A stretch of 10,004 nucleotides of DNA from an uncultured Eubacterium sp. (GTDB lineage Bacteria; Bacillota; Clostridia; Lachnospirales; Lachnospiraceae). The number at the start of each line of letters is the position of its first letter. Position 1 is the first letter of the stretch. Where the stretch lies: positions 1-10,004 of the forward strand of contig CANPET010000049.1 in the NCBI GenBank assembly GCA_947573465.1, written 5' to 3'. Shown here piece by piece: positions 1 through 7,500 of the stretch. The translations under genes and the position numbers were made by a program. The notes beneath the pieces were generated by a model. It saw nothing but the letters and a program-made list of their open reading frames with translations, was not told where the DNA came from and did not search any database.

Positions 1-244
1 TATTTTTCATTGAAATCTACCTAATAAAAAAGGACATTCTCTTTCAATGCCCCATTATTTTCTAAAGTTTGTATACTAGAATTCTACTCTCTAAAACTAA
101 TGCTCATTTATTTTAACATGAATCGTTTTTCTTGTCACTATATTTTTCGACAAAAATGGTGAAAAATGGTGAAGTGTATATTTTTCGACAAAAATGGTGA
201 AGTGACAAAAAAGGTAATCAAATATCGTAAACCGTTATTTTTTC
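1..244. other. Gene-free AT-rich segment downstream of rpsO
   Basis: I see no credible coding region here; the one short plus-strand frame has no ribosome binding site and no family resemblance. The stretch lies beyond the rpsO terminator. It holds the repeat cluster at 139-208 and a weak 8-base inverted repeat (8-15 with 42-49, loop of 26). No convincing promoter was found for a gene further left. Confidence 0.6.
132..208. repeat. Direct repeat cluster bracketed by an inverted repeat
   Basis: Two identical 25-base copies lie at 139-163 and 177-201 (core TTTTTCGACAAAAATGGTGA). Between them the sub-unit AAAAATGGTG recurs in tandem at 152-161 and 162-171, and appears again at 190-199. The 15-base string AAAAATGGTGAAGTG occurs at 162-176 and 190-204. 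The whole cluster is enclosed by TTGTCACT (132-139) and its exact reverse complement AGTGACAA (201-208). This may be slippage-driven duplication in intergenic DNA, a protein-binding iteron-like site, or the remnant of a small repeat element. No gene is involved. Confidence 0.75.
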
Positions 245-280
245 AAAAAAATAACGACAGAGTAATTTCTCTGCCGTTAT
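245..280 (-). terminator. Intrinsic terminator of rpsO
   Basis: Read on the minus strand, ATAACGGCAGAG (280-269) pairs with CTCTGTCGTTAT (262-251) in a 12-base-pair stem with one G-U pair and a 6-base loop. It is followed directly by six U residues (250-245). It starts 14 bases past the rpsO stop codon. This is a classic Rho-independent terminator. Confidence 0.93.
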
Positions 281-293
281 TACTTTGCATTGA

Positions 294-560
294 TTATTTA
301 CGAATACCTAATTTTTCAATTAATGCTCTGTACTCGTTAACGTCATTTTTCTTGATGTAATCAAGTAGACCACGTCTCTTACCTACCATCTTTAAAAGAC
401 CTCTTCTTGAATGATGATCTTTTTTGTTTACCTTCAAATGCTCTGTTAACTCCTTAATTCTGTAAGTTAAGATAGCAACCTGAACAGCAGGTGAACCTGT
501 GTCTGTAGGTGTCTTACCAAATTCAGCTGTAAGCTGTGCTTTTGTTTCCTTTGAAATCAT
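294..560 (-). CDS. rpsO: 30S ribosomal protein S15
   Basis: This gene encodes an 88-residue protein, the usual length for bacterial S15, a primary 16S rRNA-binding protein of the small-subunit platform. Recognisable S15 features are the N-terminal ISKETKAQL helix, the TDTGSPAVQVA stretch (about residues 19-29), the RI-ELTEHLK helix, the HHSRRGLL rRNA-contact motif (about 47-54), and the RRGLLDYIKK-YR-LI-LGIRK end. The frame is open further upstream to 728, but the true start is the ATG at 558-560: it gives the canonical N-terminus and has a perfect AGGAGG at 569-574, eight bases upstream. The gene has its own promoter region, a structured leader and its own terminator, so it is probably autoregulated. 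In many bacteria pnp follows rpsO; it is not visible here. Confidence 0.98.
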   Translation of the reverse strand: MISKETKAQLTAEFGKTPTDTGSPAVQVAILTYRIKELTEHLKVNKKDHHSRRGLLKMVGKRRGLLDYIKKNDVNEYRALIEKLGIRK

Positions 561-593
561 GTTAATTTCCTCCTTAAATTTTAATATCCCCTG

Positions 594-632
594 ACACTTA
601 AGTAATGGTCGGAGTATCCGTTTACTTAGTGT
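594..632 (-). promoter_or_regulatory. Candidate S15 autoregulatory leader structure
   Basis: Within the rpsO 5' leader the mRNA can form a two-tier hairpin. ACACT pairs with AGTGT (632-628 with 598-594) and AAGTAA pairs with TTACTT (627-622 with 605-600), with a single bulged A between them (599). Above an asymmetric internal loop sits a 4-base-pair CGGA/TCCG hairpin (620-617 with 613-610) with a 3-base loop. It ends about 20 bases before the Shine-Dalgarno site. S15 is known to bind structured leaders of its own mRNA in several bacterial groups. That this one does so is inference; the fold is what the sequence shows. Confidence 0.6.
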
Positions 633-652
633 AGGTTTAAACATGCTTTGAT

Positions 653-681
653 AGTATACTATAGAGAAACATATTTGTCTA
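653..681 (-). promoter_or_regulatory. Sigma-A-type promoter of rpsO (proximal)
   Basis: On the minus strand TAGACA (681-676) and TATACT (658-653) are separated by exactly 17 bases, each one base off consensus. The predicted start near 646 gives an approximately 85-base leader that contains the hairpin at 594-632. Confidence 0.75.
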
Positions 682-689
682 GTAGATTT

Positions 690-718
690 ATTATATTCCT
701 CCAAGAATGAACTGAAAA
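690..718 (-). promoter_or_regulatory. Second, distal promoter candidate for rpsO
   Basis: On the minus strand TTTTCA (718-713, four of six consensus bases) and a perfect TATAAT (695-690) are 17 bases apart. It lies just upstream of the proximal promoter and only 13 bases past the stop codon of the macrodomain gene. It would add about 37 bases to the leader. It is weaker at -35 but perfect at -10. Confidence 0.5.
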
Positions 719-731
719 CTCTCTCCAAAAT

Positions 732-1964
732 CTATTGCATTCCCCCTAAAATTGGCAAATCATACTGGAATAAAACTTCATTAATTTCAAAAATGTCATA
801 TTTATTATTTTGAATAAAATATGATATTACTACGTCAAACTTAAAACAATTCGAAAAAGCATATCCTGCTTTTTTTAATAATTCTTCTGTCTCTTCCATG
901 GACAACTTCAAAGCAATTGCGAAACAAAAAATTGTCTTTTTACTAGGGGTATAATCCTCATTACTTCTAATCTTCGAAAACAATCTTTTGTCGATGTTCG
1001 CCTTCTTATATGCCTGTACATCTGTCATGCCTCTCTCATCTATCATTCTCAACAACATTTGTGAAAAAGTCTCCTCTGAGTGCTGCAACAACTTTTGAAG
1101 TCCATCTTTCTTTTCACACTTTGCATTCTTCCATATAGAATGTTTCTTTCGTTGTGGCTTAGCATTTCCTATTACAACACTAGTTTGTTTTAACCCTGGC
1201 ACAGATTCTTTTGGAAGCATAAACACTGTTTCAAAAGATGTCGAACCCACTTCTGGGATGTCTTCCTGTGACATATATGACAAATTTGAACTTTCTGTAC
1301 TACTTCCAAGTACCTGGGTTTCACTGTCATTTTTCTTATTTTTACGTTTTCTTCTCAAAATACAGGAACGTCTTTCTAGTTCCTTCTCACTAAGTTCCGA
1401 CTCCAGTATTTCCGGAAATCCCTCATTTTTTATTTCAACATAATGATCATCAATATACTCTTCTATGGAAGCAAAAAGTTTCTGACTAACCTCTACTGAC
1501 TCTTTGTCATAAACCACCAGATATACCATCATATCATTATCAAACAAAAACTCATTAATAGCCGATACTGCAATCTTTAATGCTTCTCTTTTCGGAAAAC
1601 CATAATTTCCTGCCGAAAGCAGGGGAAAGGCTATTGACTCTATTTCATGCGCTTTGGCTAATTTCAAGGATTCCATGTATGCACTATATAAAACTGTATA
1701 TTCTTTTGATTTTCCATCTATCCACACAGGACACACTGTATGAATTATATACTTCGTCGGCAGATTAAAACCTTCTGTAATCACCGCTTTTCCCAAATCA
1801 CAGTGTCCGATTTTCCTACAAGCCTCTGTCAATTCTTCCTCACCTGCTTCTAAATAAATTGCACGGCTTGTTCCACTTCCCTGTTCCAAATATATGTTTG
1901 CCGGATTTACAATTGCATCCGTTTGAACTTTTGTGATATCCTGTCTTATCATTAGAAATGGCAT
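732..1964 (-). CDS. Macrodomain protein with C-terminal HTH-like domain
   Basis: This is a 410-residue protein in three parts. Residues 1-175 form a macrodomain (ADP-ribose or derivative binding, sometimes hydrolysing ADP-ribose esters): MPF-IRQDITK start, AIVNPAN (17-23), a GSGTSRAI loop (29-36) where many family members have GGG, YIIHTV-PVW (72-81) and PLLSAGNYGFP (114-124). Residues 176-290 are a charged, Ser/Thr-rich linker, probably disordered, with a basic patch (RRKRKNKK, 204-211). Residues 291-408 form a helical region; KANIDKRLFSKIRSNEDYTP, followed by an amphipathic ALKLSMEETEELLKKAGY, resembles an XRE-type helix-turn-helix. The C-terminus has a YDIFEINEVLF motif. The start is set by AAGGAG at 1971-1976, six bases upstream. 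It lies 36 bases after the vWA gene and is probably co-transcribed. The domain calls are solid; the substrate and DNA or RNA target are unknown. It may be a sensor that couples ADP-ribose signals to regulation. Confidence 0.88.
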   Translation of the reverse strand: MPFLMIRQDITKVQTDAIVNPANIYLEQGSGTSRAIYLEAGEEELTEACRKIGHCDLGKAVITEGFNLPTKYIIHTVCPVWIDGKSKEYTVLYSAYMESLKLAKAHEIESIAFPLLSAGNYGFPKREALKIAVSAINEFLFDNDMMVYLVVYDKESVEVSQKLFASIEEYIDDHYVEIKNEGFPEILESELSEKELERRSCILRRKRKNKKNDSETQVLGSSTESSNLSYMSQEDIPEVGSTSFETVFMLPKESVPGLKQTSVVIGNAKPQRKKHSIWKNAKCEKKDGLQKLLQHSEETFSQMLLRMIDERGMTDVQAYKKANIDKRLFSKIRSNEDYTPSKKTIFCFAIALKLSMEETEELLKKAGYAFSNCFKFDVVISYFIQNNKYDIFEINEVLFQYDLPILGGMQ

Positions 1965-2000
1965 ATTGTTCTCCTTTGTCTACTGCACCATTTGAATATA

Positions 2001-2708
2001 TTACTTATTCCCCTGCTTCTTCAACTGAAAAAATTTCCTACCCAAAGTTTTTTTCTGCTCTTTATTACTTCGATTATTTTCAATATTCTTTTTCCACTCT
2101 CCCCCGATATCTGACATCTTAGGTGCCTGACGCATCATACATACCGTTTCCGAAATGGTATCATAATTTAACAACACGCCAGCACTATCATTGTTGTAAG
2201 TAACTGCCCGTTCTTCACCGATTCCCATTTTGTCTGCCTCTGCCACAGCATCAATATTTGCCCCTAAAAACATAAATTCCCATCCATATTTTTCTTTTTC
2301 ATGCTCTATCATAGATTTTATCAGTTTATAAGAATATTCTCTACTGGCATTTTCCAATCCGTCTGTAATAATAACGAAAATAACTTTCTCCGCCCTTTGT
2401 TCCTCCGGAAGAATCTTCTGTACATTTACGATTTTATGAATTGTCTTTCCCACTGCATCCAGCAAGGCAGTGCAGCCTCTGACATAATATTGTTCTTCAG
2501 TTATCGGAAGGATATGCTCAATCGGAATCCTGTCATGAATAATTTCATATCCATAATCAAAAAATACTGTTGTTACAGTTACTTCTCCTTCCTGCTCTCT
2601 CTGTTTTTTTAGCATTCCGTTAAAACCACCGATAGTATCTGATTCTAATCCTCCCATGGACCCGCTTCTGTCTAAAATAAAAACTAATTCTGTTAATCCT
2701 TTCTTCAT
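2001..2708 (-). CDS. vWA domain protein with intact MIDAS
   Basis: This 235-residue cytosolic protein has no signal peptide or membrane segment. It opens almost directly with the first strand of a von Willebrand factor A fold. The metal-ion-dependent adhesion site is complete: DRSGSM (D13, S15, S17), T80 in RGCTALLDA, and D116 in IITDGLEN. The C-terminal ~35 residues are Lys/Asn/Gln-rich and probably flexible. I chose the ATG at 2706-2708 because GTGAGG precedes it by eight bases and the fold begins there; the frame is open to 2840, but the extra 44 residues show no family resemblance and no ribosome binding site. The small vWA fold resembles those of bacterial stress and signalling systems such as the TerY/TerF type, where vWA proteins act as metal-dependent protein-interaction modules. 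A functional link to the adjacent macrodomain gene is inferred from the 36-base spacing. Confidence 0.9.
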   Translation of the reverse strand: MKKGLTELVFILDRSGSMGGLESDTIGGFNGMLKKQREQEGEVTVTTVFFDYGYEIIHDRIPIEHILPITEEQYYVRGCTALLDAVGKTIHKIVNVQKILPEEQRAEKVIFVIITDGLENASREYSYKLIKSMIEHEKEKYGWEFMFLGANIDAVAEADKMGIGEERAVTYNNDSAGVLLNYDTISETVCMMRQAPKMSDIGGEWKKNIENNRSNKEQKKTLGRKFFQLKKQGNK

Positions 2709-2852
2709 TATGATTACCTCACTTCCATTTTTTGTTGTAATCATAGTATATAAAGATATGTCCTGTATGTGGTCACTTGATGGGCGACTTTTATCATCAA
2801 AAACTCCTATGATTCTTTTATTCATAGAAGTCTTATACATATTTATTTTCTG
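2709..2852 (-). promoter_or_regulatory. 144-base intergenic leader of the vWA gene
   Basis: This stretch separates the Rpn-family gene from the vWA gene. It has a TATACT -10-like box at 2750-2745 on the minus strand, but no good -35 at 16-18 bases. There is no hairpin with a U-tract, so the Rpn gene may read through into the vWA/macro pair. A 6-base inverted repeat (TTGATG/CATCAA) is present but too weak to call. Confidence 0.3.
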
Positions 2853-3788
2853 CTATTTTATTCCGAGGTTTATGGCTTTTTCTGCTATTATGTCTGGTAT
2901 TCCCTTTGCTGTTAGTTCTTTTAAAGTATTATTGCCTTCTCTAATAAACTGTATTGCACGAATCAGTTCACTTGTACCTTTTTCTATTCCTGATTCATAT
3001 ACATGCTCACTTAAATTACACATATCGTTCACCTCCTCTTTCATCTCTTCTGTCATGGACAGCCCTAAATCTTTTTCTAATATACAGACTTTCCTGTTAT
3101 AATCTATTTTTTCTGATAATAACACGCTCAAAAAATTAATGATATATTCTGATTCTTCCTCTAAATTTTTCTTTAAGTATATCATAACCACACACAGTTT
3201 GTCATACACTTCCTTACGCACTTTTGTGTTATTATATATGCTTTTTTCTGATATAAAATATTCTGTTATTCCATTATTGTTGTTTCTGTTTGGACTTACG
3301 CATATCCATATGCTGTAGACCTTTTTGATACTATTATACTCAGATTTTGTAAACTCTCTGCCATACTGTGACGATATTTCTCTTGCAGTATAGTAAATTC
3401 CTCTGGTCACCAGTTCATAGCCCGGATTATTTTCTCTCTGTGCTTCGATATTTATAATCATTTTTATTGTATCATCCTTTGCGGGAATATATACATCAAA
3501 TATGATGTCAAAAGTAACTGTCCCTTCACCGATGATATTATTCTCATTAGATTTTCCATAAATCTTTTCATTGGTCTGCCCGGGATGGACTTTTCGCTCT
3601 CCCACCTCCGGTGTTTCAATGCAAGTTACAATGTCACTCAGTTCCATATCCTGAAATTCGTTTACCACAGCTTTTAATATGATGGCAAGTATCTGTCTGT
3701 TCGCCAGAAGCGTTTTCACTTCCTTATCATAAGCCTCTTTCCCTGAAATGATGTTTAAATCTGTGGCTAAACTGTTTTCTGTCGTCAT
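2853..3788 (-). CDS. Rpn-family nuclease / putative transposase
   Basis: This is a 311-residue protein of the Rpn (recombination-promoting nuclease, PD-(D/E)XK-type, formerly 'YhgA-like transposase') superfamily as it commonly appears in Clostridia. Key signs are the N-terminal TDLNIISGKEAYDKEVK region, the acidic residues in TFDIIFDVY (D94, D98), the INIEAQ motif (E115, Q117; Gln takes the place of the catalytic Lys, a known variant in this group), and the conserved RGIYYTAREISSQYG and KVYSIWIC segments (about 129-143 and 156-163). The C-terminal 50 residues are helical. The start is the ATG at 3786-3788 with AAAGGAA at 3800-3794; the open frame continues to 3896, but that part overlaps the promoter and lacks family features. 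Members cleave DNA and stimulate RecA-independent recombination in E. coli; activity here is not shown. No flanking inverted repeats or target duplications mark it as an insertion. Confidence 0.87.
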   Translation of the reverse strand: MTTENSLATDLNIISGKEAYDKEVKTLLANRQILAIILKAVVNEFQDMELSDIVTCIETPEVGERKVHPGQTNEKIYGKSNENNIIGEGTVTFDIIFDVYIPAKDDTIKMIINIEAQRENNPGYELVTRGIYYTAREISSQYGREFTKSEYNSIKKVYSIWICVSPNRNNNNGITEYFISEKSIYNNTKVRKEVYDKLCVVMIYLKKNLEEESEYIINFLSVLLSEKIDYNRKVCILEKDLGLSMTEEMKEEVNDMCNLSEHVYESGIEKGTSELIRAIQFIREGNNTLKELTAKGIPDIIAEKAINLGIK

Positions 3789-3839
3789 ACTTGTTCCTTT
3801 CGTAAGCAAAATAATTTGTCGGTTTTCCTTCACATATTG

Positions 3840-3878
3840 ATTATATGCTATCGTAAGCATTTTCGTCATGAAAGTCAA
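3840..3878 (-). promoter_or_regulatory. Promoter region of the Rpn-family gene
   Basis: There are two overlapping options on the minus strand. ATGACG (3869-3864) with an 18-base spacer leads to a perfect TATAAT (3845-3840). TTGACT (3878-3873) with a 17-base spacer leads to TACGAT (3855-3850). Either would start transcription upstream of the ATG at 3788 and after the terminator hairpin at 3930-3987. Confidence 0.5.
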
Positions 3879-3922
3879 GTATTGTTTATGTTTCATTTTA
3901 TATCATTATGCAACTTTTCTTT

Positions 3923-3987
3923 ATTTTCAAAAAAATATTCTATTATTAATCATTTACCTAAACTGATTTAATAATAGAATATTTTTT
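3923..3987 (-). terminator. Long AT-rich hairpin terminator after the HD gene
   Basis: Bases 3930-3949 are the exact reverse complement of 3968-3987: a 20-base-pair perfect stem that can be extended inward by about four pairs with one bulged base (loop about 3953-3963). It begins 10 bases past the HD gene's stop codon. On the minus strand the stem's own 3' arm ends in a run of U residues. It has only one G-C pair in the core stem, which is unusual for an intrinsic terminator. The near symmetry means it could work on both strands, or derive from a small palindromic element. Confidence 0.65.
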
Positions 3988-3997
3988 ATATCTCATG

Positions 3998-4432
3998 CTA
4001 TTTTTCATTCATTGCTTTTAGTTTTTCATAAACTCTTTTATACTTTTCAACCCTCTTATAATCTTTCTCCGTAGGATGCACGATTCTACTCAAATCCATA
4101 TTGTGTGTTAAGTCTGCCAGTTTGACTTGTCTTGCTAATGGATTTTTTGAAAGCCTGTCCACGTATTCATCATATGTTTCTTCTGGTCTGTGTGTCATAG
4201 AATCAACAGCATCAGCAATCTCATCTCCGAACTGTTCTCTAATGTACTCCACTGTCACATCTGTATCCTCTACTGTGTCATGTAGCCATGCAACAATCTT
4301 TTTGTCAATCCCACCGACCAATCCTGCAACAGTCTGAGGATGTGTTATGTATGGCATGCCAGCTTTATCCACTTGTCCTTTGTGTGCTTTTGTGGCGATT
4401 TGTTCTGCCAGTAAAAGTTTATTGCTAAACAT
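3998..4432 (-). CDS. HD-domain hydrolase, RelA/SpoT-hydrolase-like
   Basis: This is a compact 144-residue protein consisting of a single HD domain like the (p)ppGpp-hydrolase half of RelA/SpoT and the stand-alone MESH1-type small alarmone hydrolases. Visible metal and substrate motifs are H17 in KAHKGQVDKAG, the YITHP loop (H31), the H51-D52 pair with E55-D56 in HDTVEDTDVT, and D107 and N111 in VKLADLTHNMD. No synthetase domain is present. Such proteins may remove pyrophosphate from (p)ppGpp or related nucleotides, but many relatives have unknown substrates. The start is uncertain: the ATG at 4430-4432 has AAAGGA six bases upstream. The ATG at 4433-4435 is too close to that site, and an ATG at 4490-4492 would add 20 residues with only a weak AAAGAG. 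It lies 87 bases after the clostripain gene, with no terminator between. Confidence 0.85.
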   Translation of the reverse strand: MFSNKLLLAEQIATKAHKGQVDKAGMPYITHPQTVAGLVGGIDKKIVAWLHDTVEDTDVTVEYIREQFGDEIADAVDSMTHRPEETYDEYVDRLSKNPLARQVKLADLTHNMDLSRIVHPTEKDYKRVEKYKRVYEKLKAMNEK

Positions 4433-4519
4433 CATGTATCCTTTCTGATAAATTGTTACTTTACTATTTTTATGTAATTCTTTTGCTTTCATGTAACCAC
4501 TCTTTATCAATTATCTTCA

Positions 4520-7500
4520 TTATTTCTTCACTATCTTACTATTTTCCACTTTATAATAAGAATTCTCCTCTGACACGGAAACAAAAAATTCCCCATCATC
4601 CACGCTTTTATTTATTCGTCCTGCACAATCCCAATATTGAAGTCCGCTTCCAACTGTCCATTTTTTGCAGGATAAGTCAACCCAATAATTTATATATTGA
4701 ACCGAATCCGGAATTACTATTTCCTGTACATAGTCTTCTTCCGTATACTTTTCTCCAATACCATCTAGTCCATTTTTTCCAATAGCGATTATTCCTTCTG
4801 GAACTTTAAATGTTCTACCATTTTTTGTTTTGCTAAATAGCAATGTATCTTGAGCTTTATTTGTTAAATTTCCTTCCAAAGTATTGTAAAACAGATTATC
4901 TTCCGATACTGTATATTCTGTAATATAGTTCTGTCCAAATGCCTCTCTTCCTATATAATTGACGTTTTTTCCAATAGATATTTTCACCTTACCTCGAAAT
5001 GCTCTTAAAAACGCTCCTGAACAAATAGTTTCCAAGCTATCCGGTAACTTTATTTCTTCTAAAAAACCACAATTACTAAACGCTCCACTATTTATCCTTT
5101 TTAAAGTACTTGGAAATTTTATATGTGCGAGTTGTTCACAGGCAAAGGCTTTCTCGCCAATCTCTTCCACTCCTTCAGGTATATTATAATTAATCGTTTT
5201 TACTCTTGACTCATTATCATAAATAATTTCTTTATGCGGATAATACACTAGTTTTTTCAAACCTTTTGTAAATAGAACACCATCTTTCAATTCATACGTT
5301 TCATTCCCTTCCTCTAAAAGTATGTGTTCAACATTGTTTCCAAATGCTCCGCCTTCTATATTTTTCACAGTTTTGGGAATATTTAAAGCTGAAATATTTG
5401 TATCTGCAAATGCTCCTTTCTTAATTATCTTCAATCCTGTTGGTAATTTTATATTTCTGAGTCGTTCGCAATTAGCGAAAGCATCTTCCCCAATCCGTTC
5501 AACCGACTCTGGAATATTAATCTTAATTAGATTTGTCAATCCATAAAAAGACTGTTTCTCTATTGTCACAATACTACTTGGTAAACTAATTTCTTTTGCA
5601 TTTTTTGCACCTGTCATGTCACATATCCTCGTAATCTTGATGTCATTTATCTTATTAGGGATTACAATTTTCTTATCTTCGCTATCAACACCTACTACCT
5701 CTGCATGATCCGGATAAATATGATATCTAATTTTGACACTTTCTTTTTCCTCTGTATATTCTTCATATACTTTCTCACTTTTTATTTCTCTGATATCTGA
5801 TGCGGACATATTTCCTTTATTATCTTCTATTATAATCTGATAAGCATATTGTTTCTGATATTGAGAATCATTTATTGACTTCCGCTTTATACAAAATCCA
5901 TCCTGCACAGATATCGTCTGTGTGGCAAGCGCTGCTGAAGTTACTGCTTTCCACTGACTATATGGAAGGATTTTCCCTTTTTTATTTTTGGTTGGAACAC
6001 ACATATTGCCAAAATAATTATAAATTCCATACCATTTCATAACATCTATGTTATTCTTTCCAGTATATTCTGAATCACTATTTGGCACTGTGATTTCTTT
6101 TATTTCAATCACTCCATCTTCTTTTTCTGCAAAAATTATTTCTATGTCTTCAACGTCACCTTGTGCCCCATTTTCTAACGCTCCACTATAATCTACAATT
6201 CTTGTATTCTTCGTCTTCCATATTGTCTCGTTTCCATTATCACTAATTTGCTCCACTTCCCAAAGAACATTTTCATCATCAGTTTCAATATAAAAAACTT
6301 TCTGGTTTTTATTAATATGAATTATTCCATTTTCATCCGGTTCTACCTGACATCCGGCATAAATTGGACGATATGCTCCACTTTCTGAAATGGATTCATC
6401 TAATTTTTCTAAAATCGTATATGTAACTTTCTTCAAATTCTTTTGTTGCTCTTTTGTCAGTTGATATGTATATTCATTTTCCTCTAATTTTATATCTTTA
6501 GATTCTTCATTTACAGTGTTACCATTATTCATCCATATATCTGCAAATTTACTGATATATCCTTTATACGCGCTACTATTTTCCACTCCACAAAGATACT
6601 GCCCTATTGCATTAAAATATGCTTTGTTATCATATGGATAATAAAGAGAAACACCACAAGTTCCTTCTACATTTGATGATTGATATACAACCATTTTAGA
6701 TATTGCATTTTTTAACTCTTCTCCTTCTTCATCATACTCTCCAGACATTTTTTCTGCAAAATCCCCTAAATCAATTAAATCTAAACTATTACCTTTTCCC
6801 CCTGTAGCACTTAATCCATAACTTTTCGTATTGTTTCTATTTGTGGCAAACGAAATATAAGTCTCACTACTAACATCACCTGACATCTTCCCAAACAAGC
6901 CATCTAATGCTGCTATCGTATCTTTTGCTTTATTCAAGTCTATACAGGATAATGTAATATCTGGATTACTATATGTCGTCTTATTGGCTTCATAATAATT
7001 TTTATATGAATCTATAATATTCGTAGCAATCTCTTTAGGATCTGCACTCTCATTCAATATGCTCAGGAAAGAATAATCCCAACCATATCCCGGTTCTACT
7101 TCCTGCGATGCAACCATATAATTAGCATAGGTCGACAACATATCCGCATATTCTAAAGAAGCCATCAAACATGCATCAAAACCGATAAACTCCAGTTTTT
7201 CGCCTGAAGCAAAAGGTGTATTATCCAAAGCCTCTTTCATTTCCGGTGCGAACAGAGAATCATTTTCATATAACTCATCACTTCCAAATCCGCCAATTGG
7301 ACCAGCACCATGATTCCAACAAATCAAAGCATAATGATTCGCTTTATAATTATCATAACAATATGTAATAAACTCAGATAATGTTGCCGGTTCTCCCATG
7401 TTTTTTGAAATCTGTGTTTCTGCTACTCTCTGTATATTTTCACCCTCTTCTAGTTTTATTACGGAATTCGTCATGCTGTTAATTCCGTCAATATACCAAA

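Noticed and set aside
8..49. Inverted repeat CATTGAAA/TTTCAATG as a terminator or regulatory hairpin
   Set aside because: It has only eight pairs with a 26-base loop and no U-tract on the minus strand.
132..208. CRISPR array
   Set aside because: Only two 25-base copies occur, with a spacer of 13 bases that is itself repeat-derived, and there are no cas genes.
166..360. Plus-strand open frame running through the repeat cluster and the rpsO terminator
   Set aside because: It crosses a terminator and the end of rpsO, has no Shine-Dalgarno site, and owes its codons to the repeats.
561..728. Upstream extension of the S15 frame by 56 codons
   Set aside because: It lacks S15 similarity and covers the promoter and leader; the ATG at 560 has a perfect Shine-Dalgarno site and gives the standard 88-residue protein.
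2709..2840. Upstream extension of the vWA protein by 44 residues
   Set aside because: There is no ribosome binding site and no fold similarity; the internal ATG at 2708 starts exactly at the vWA fold with a good Shine-Dalgarno site.
3789..3896. Upstream extension of the Rpn-family protein by 36 residues
   Set aside because: It overlaps the promoter boxes, and the ATG at 3788 has a good ribosome binding site.
4453..4785. Plus-strand open frame opposite the clostripain gene, and similar plus-strand frames throughout (e.g. 2301-2612, 2656-3102, 5322-5546)
   Set aside because: All lie antisense to well-supported minus-strand genes, have no ribosome binding sites, and show AT-driven hydrophobic composition without family features.
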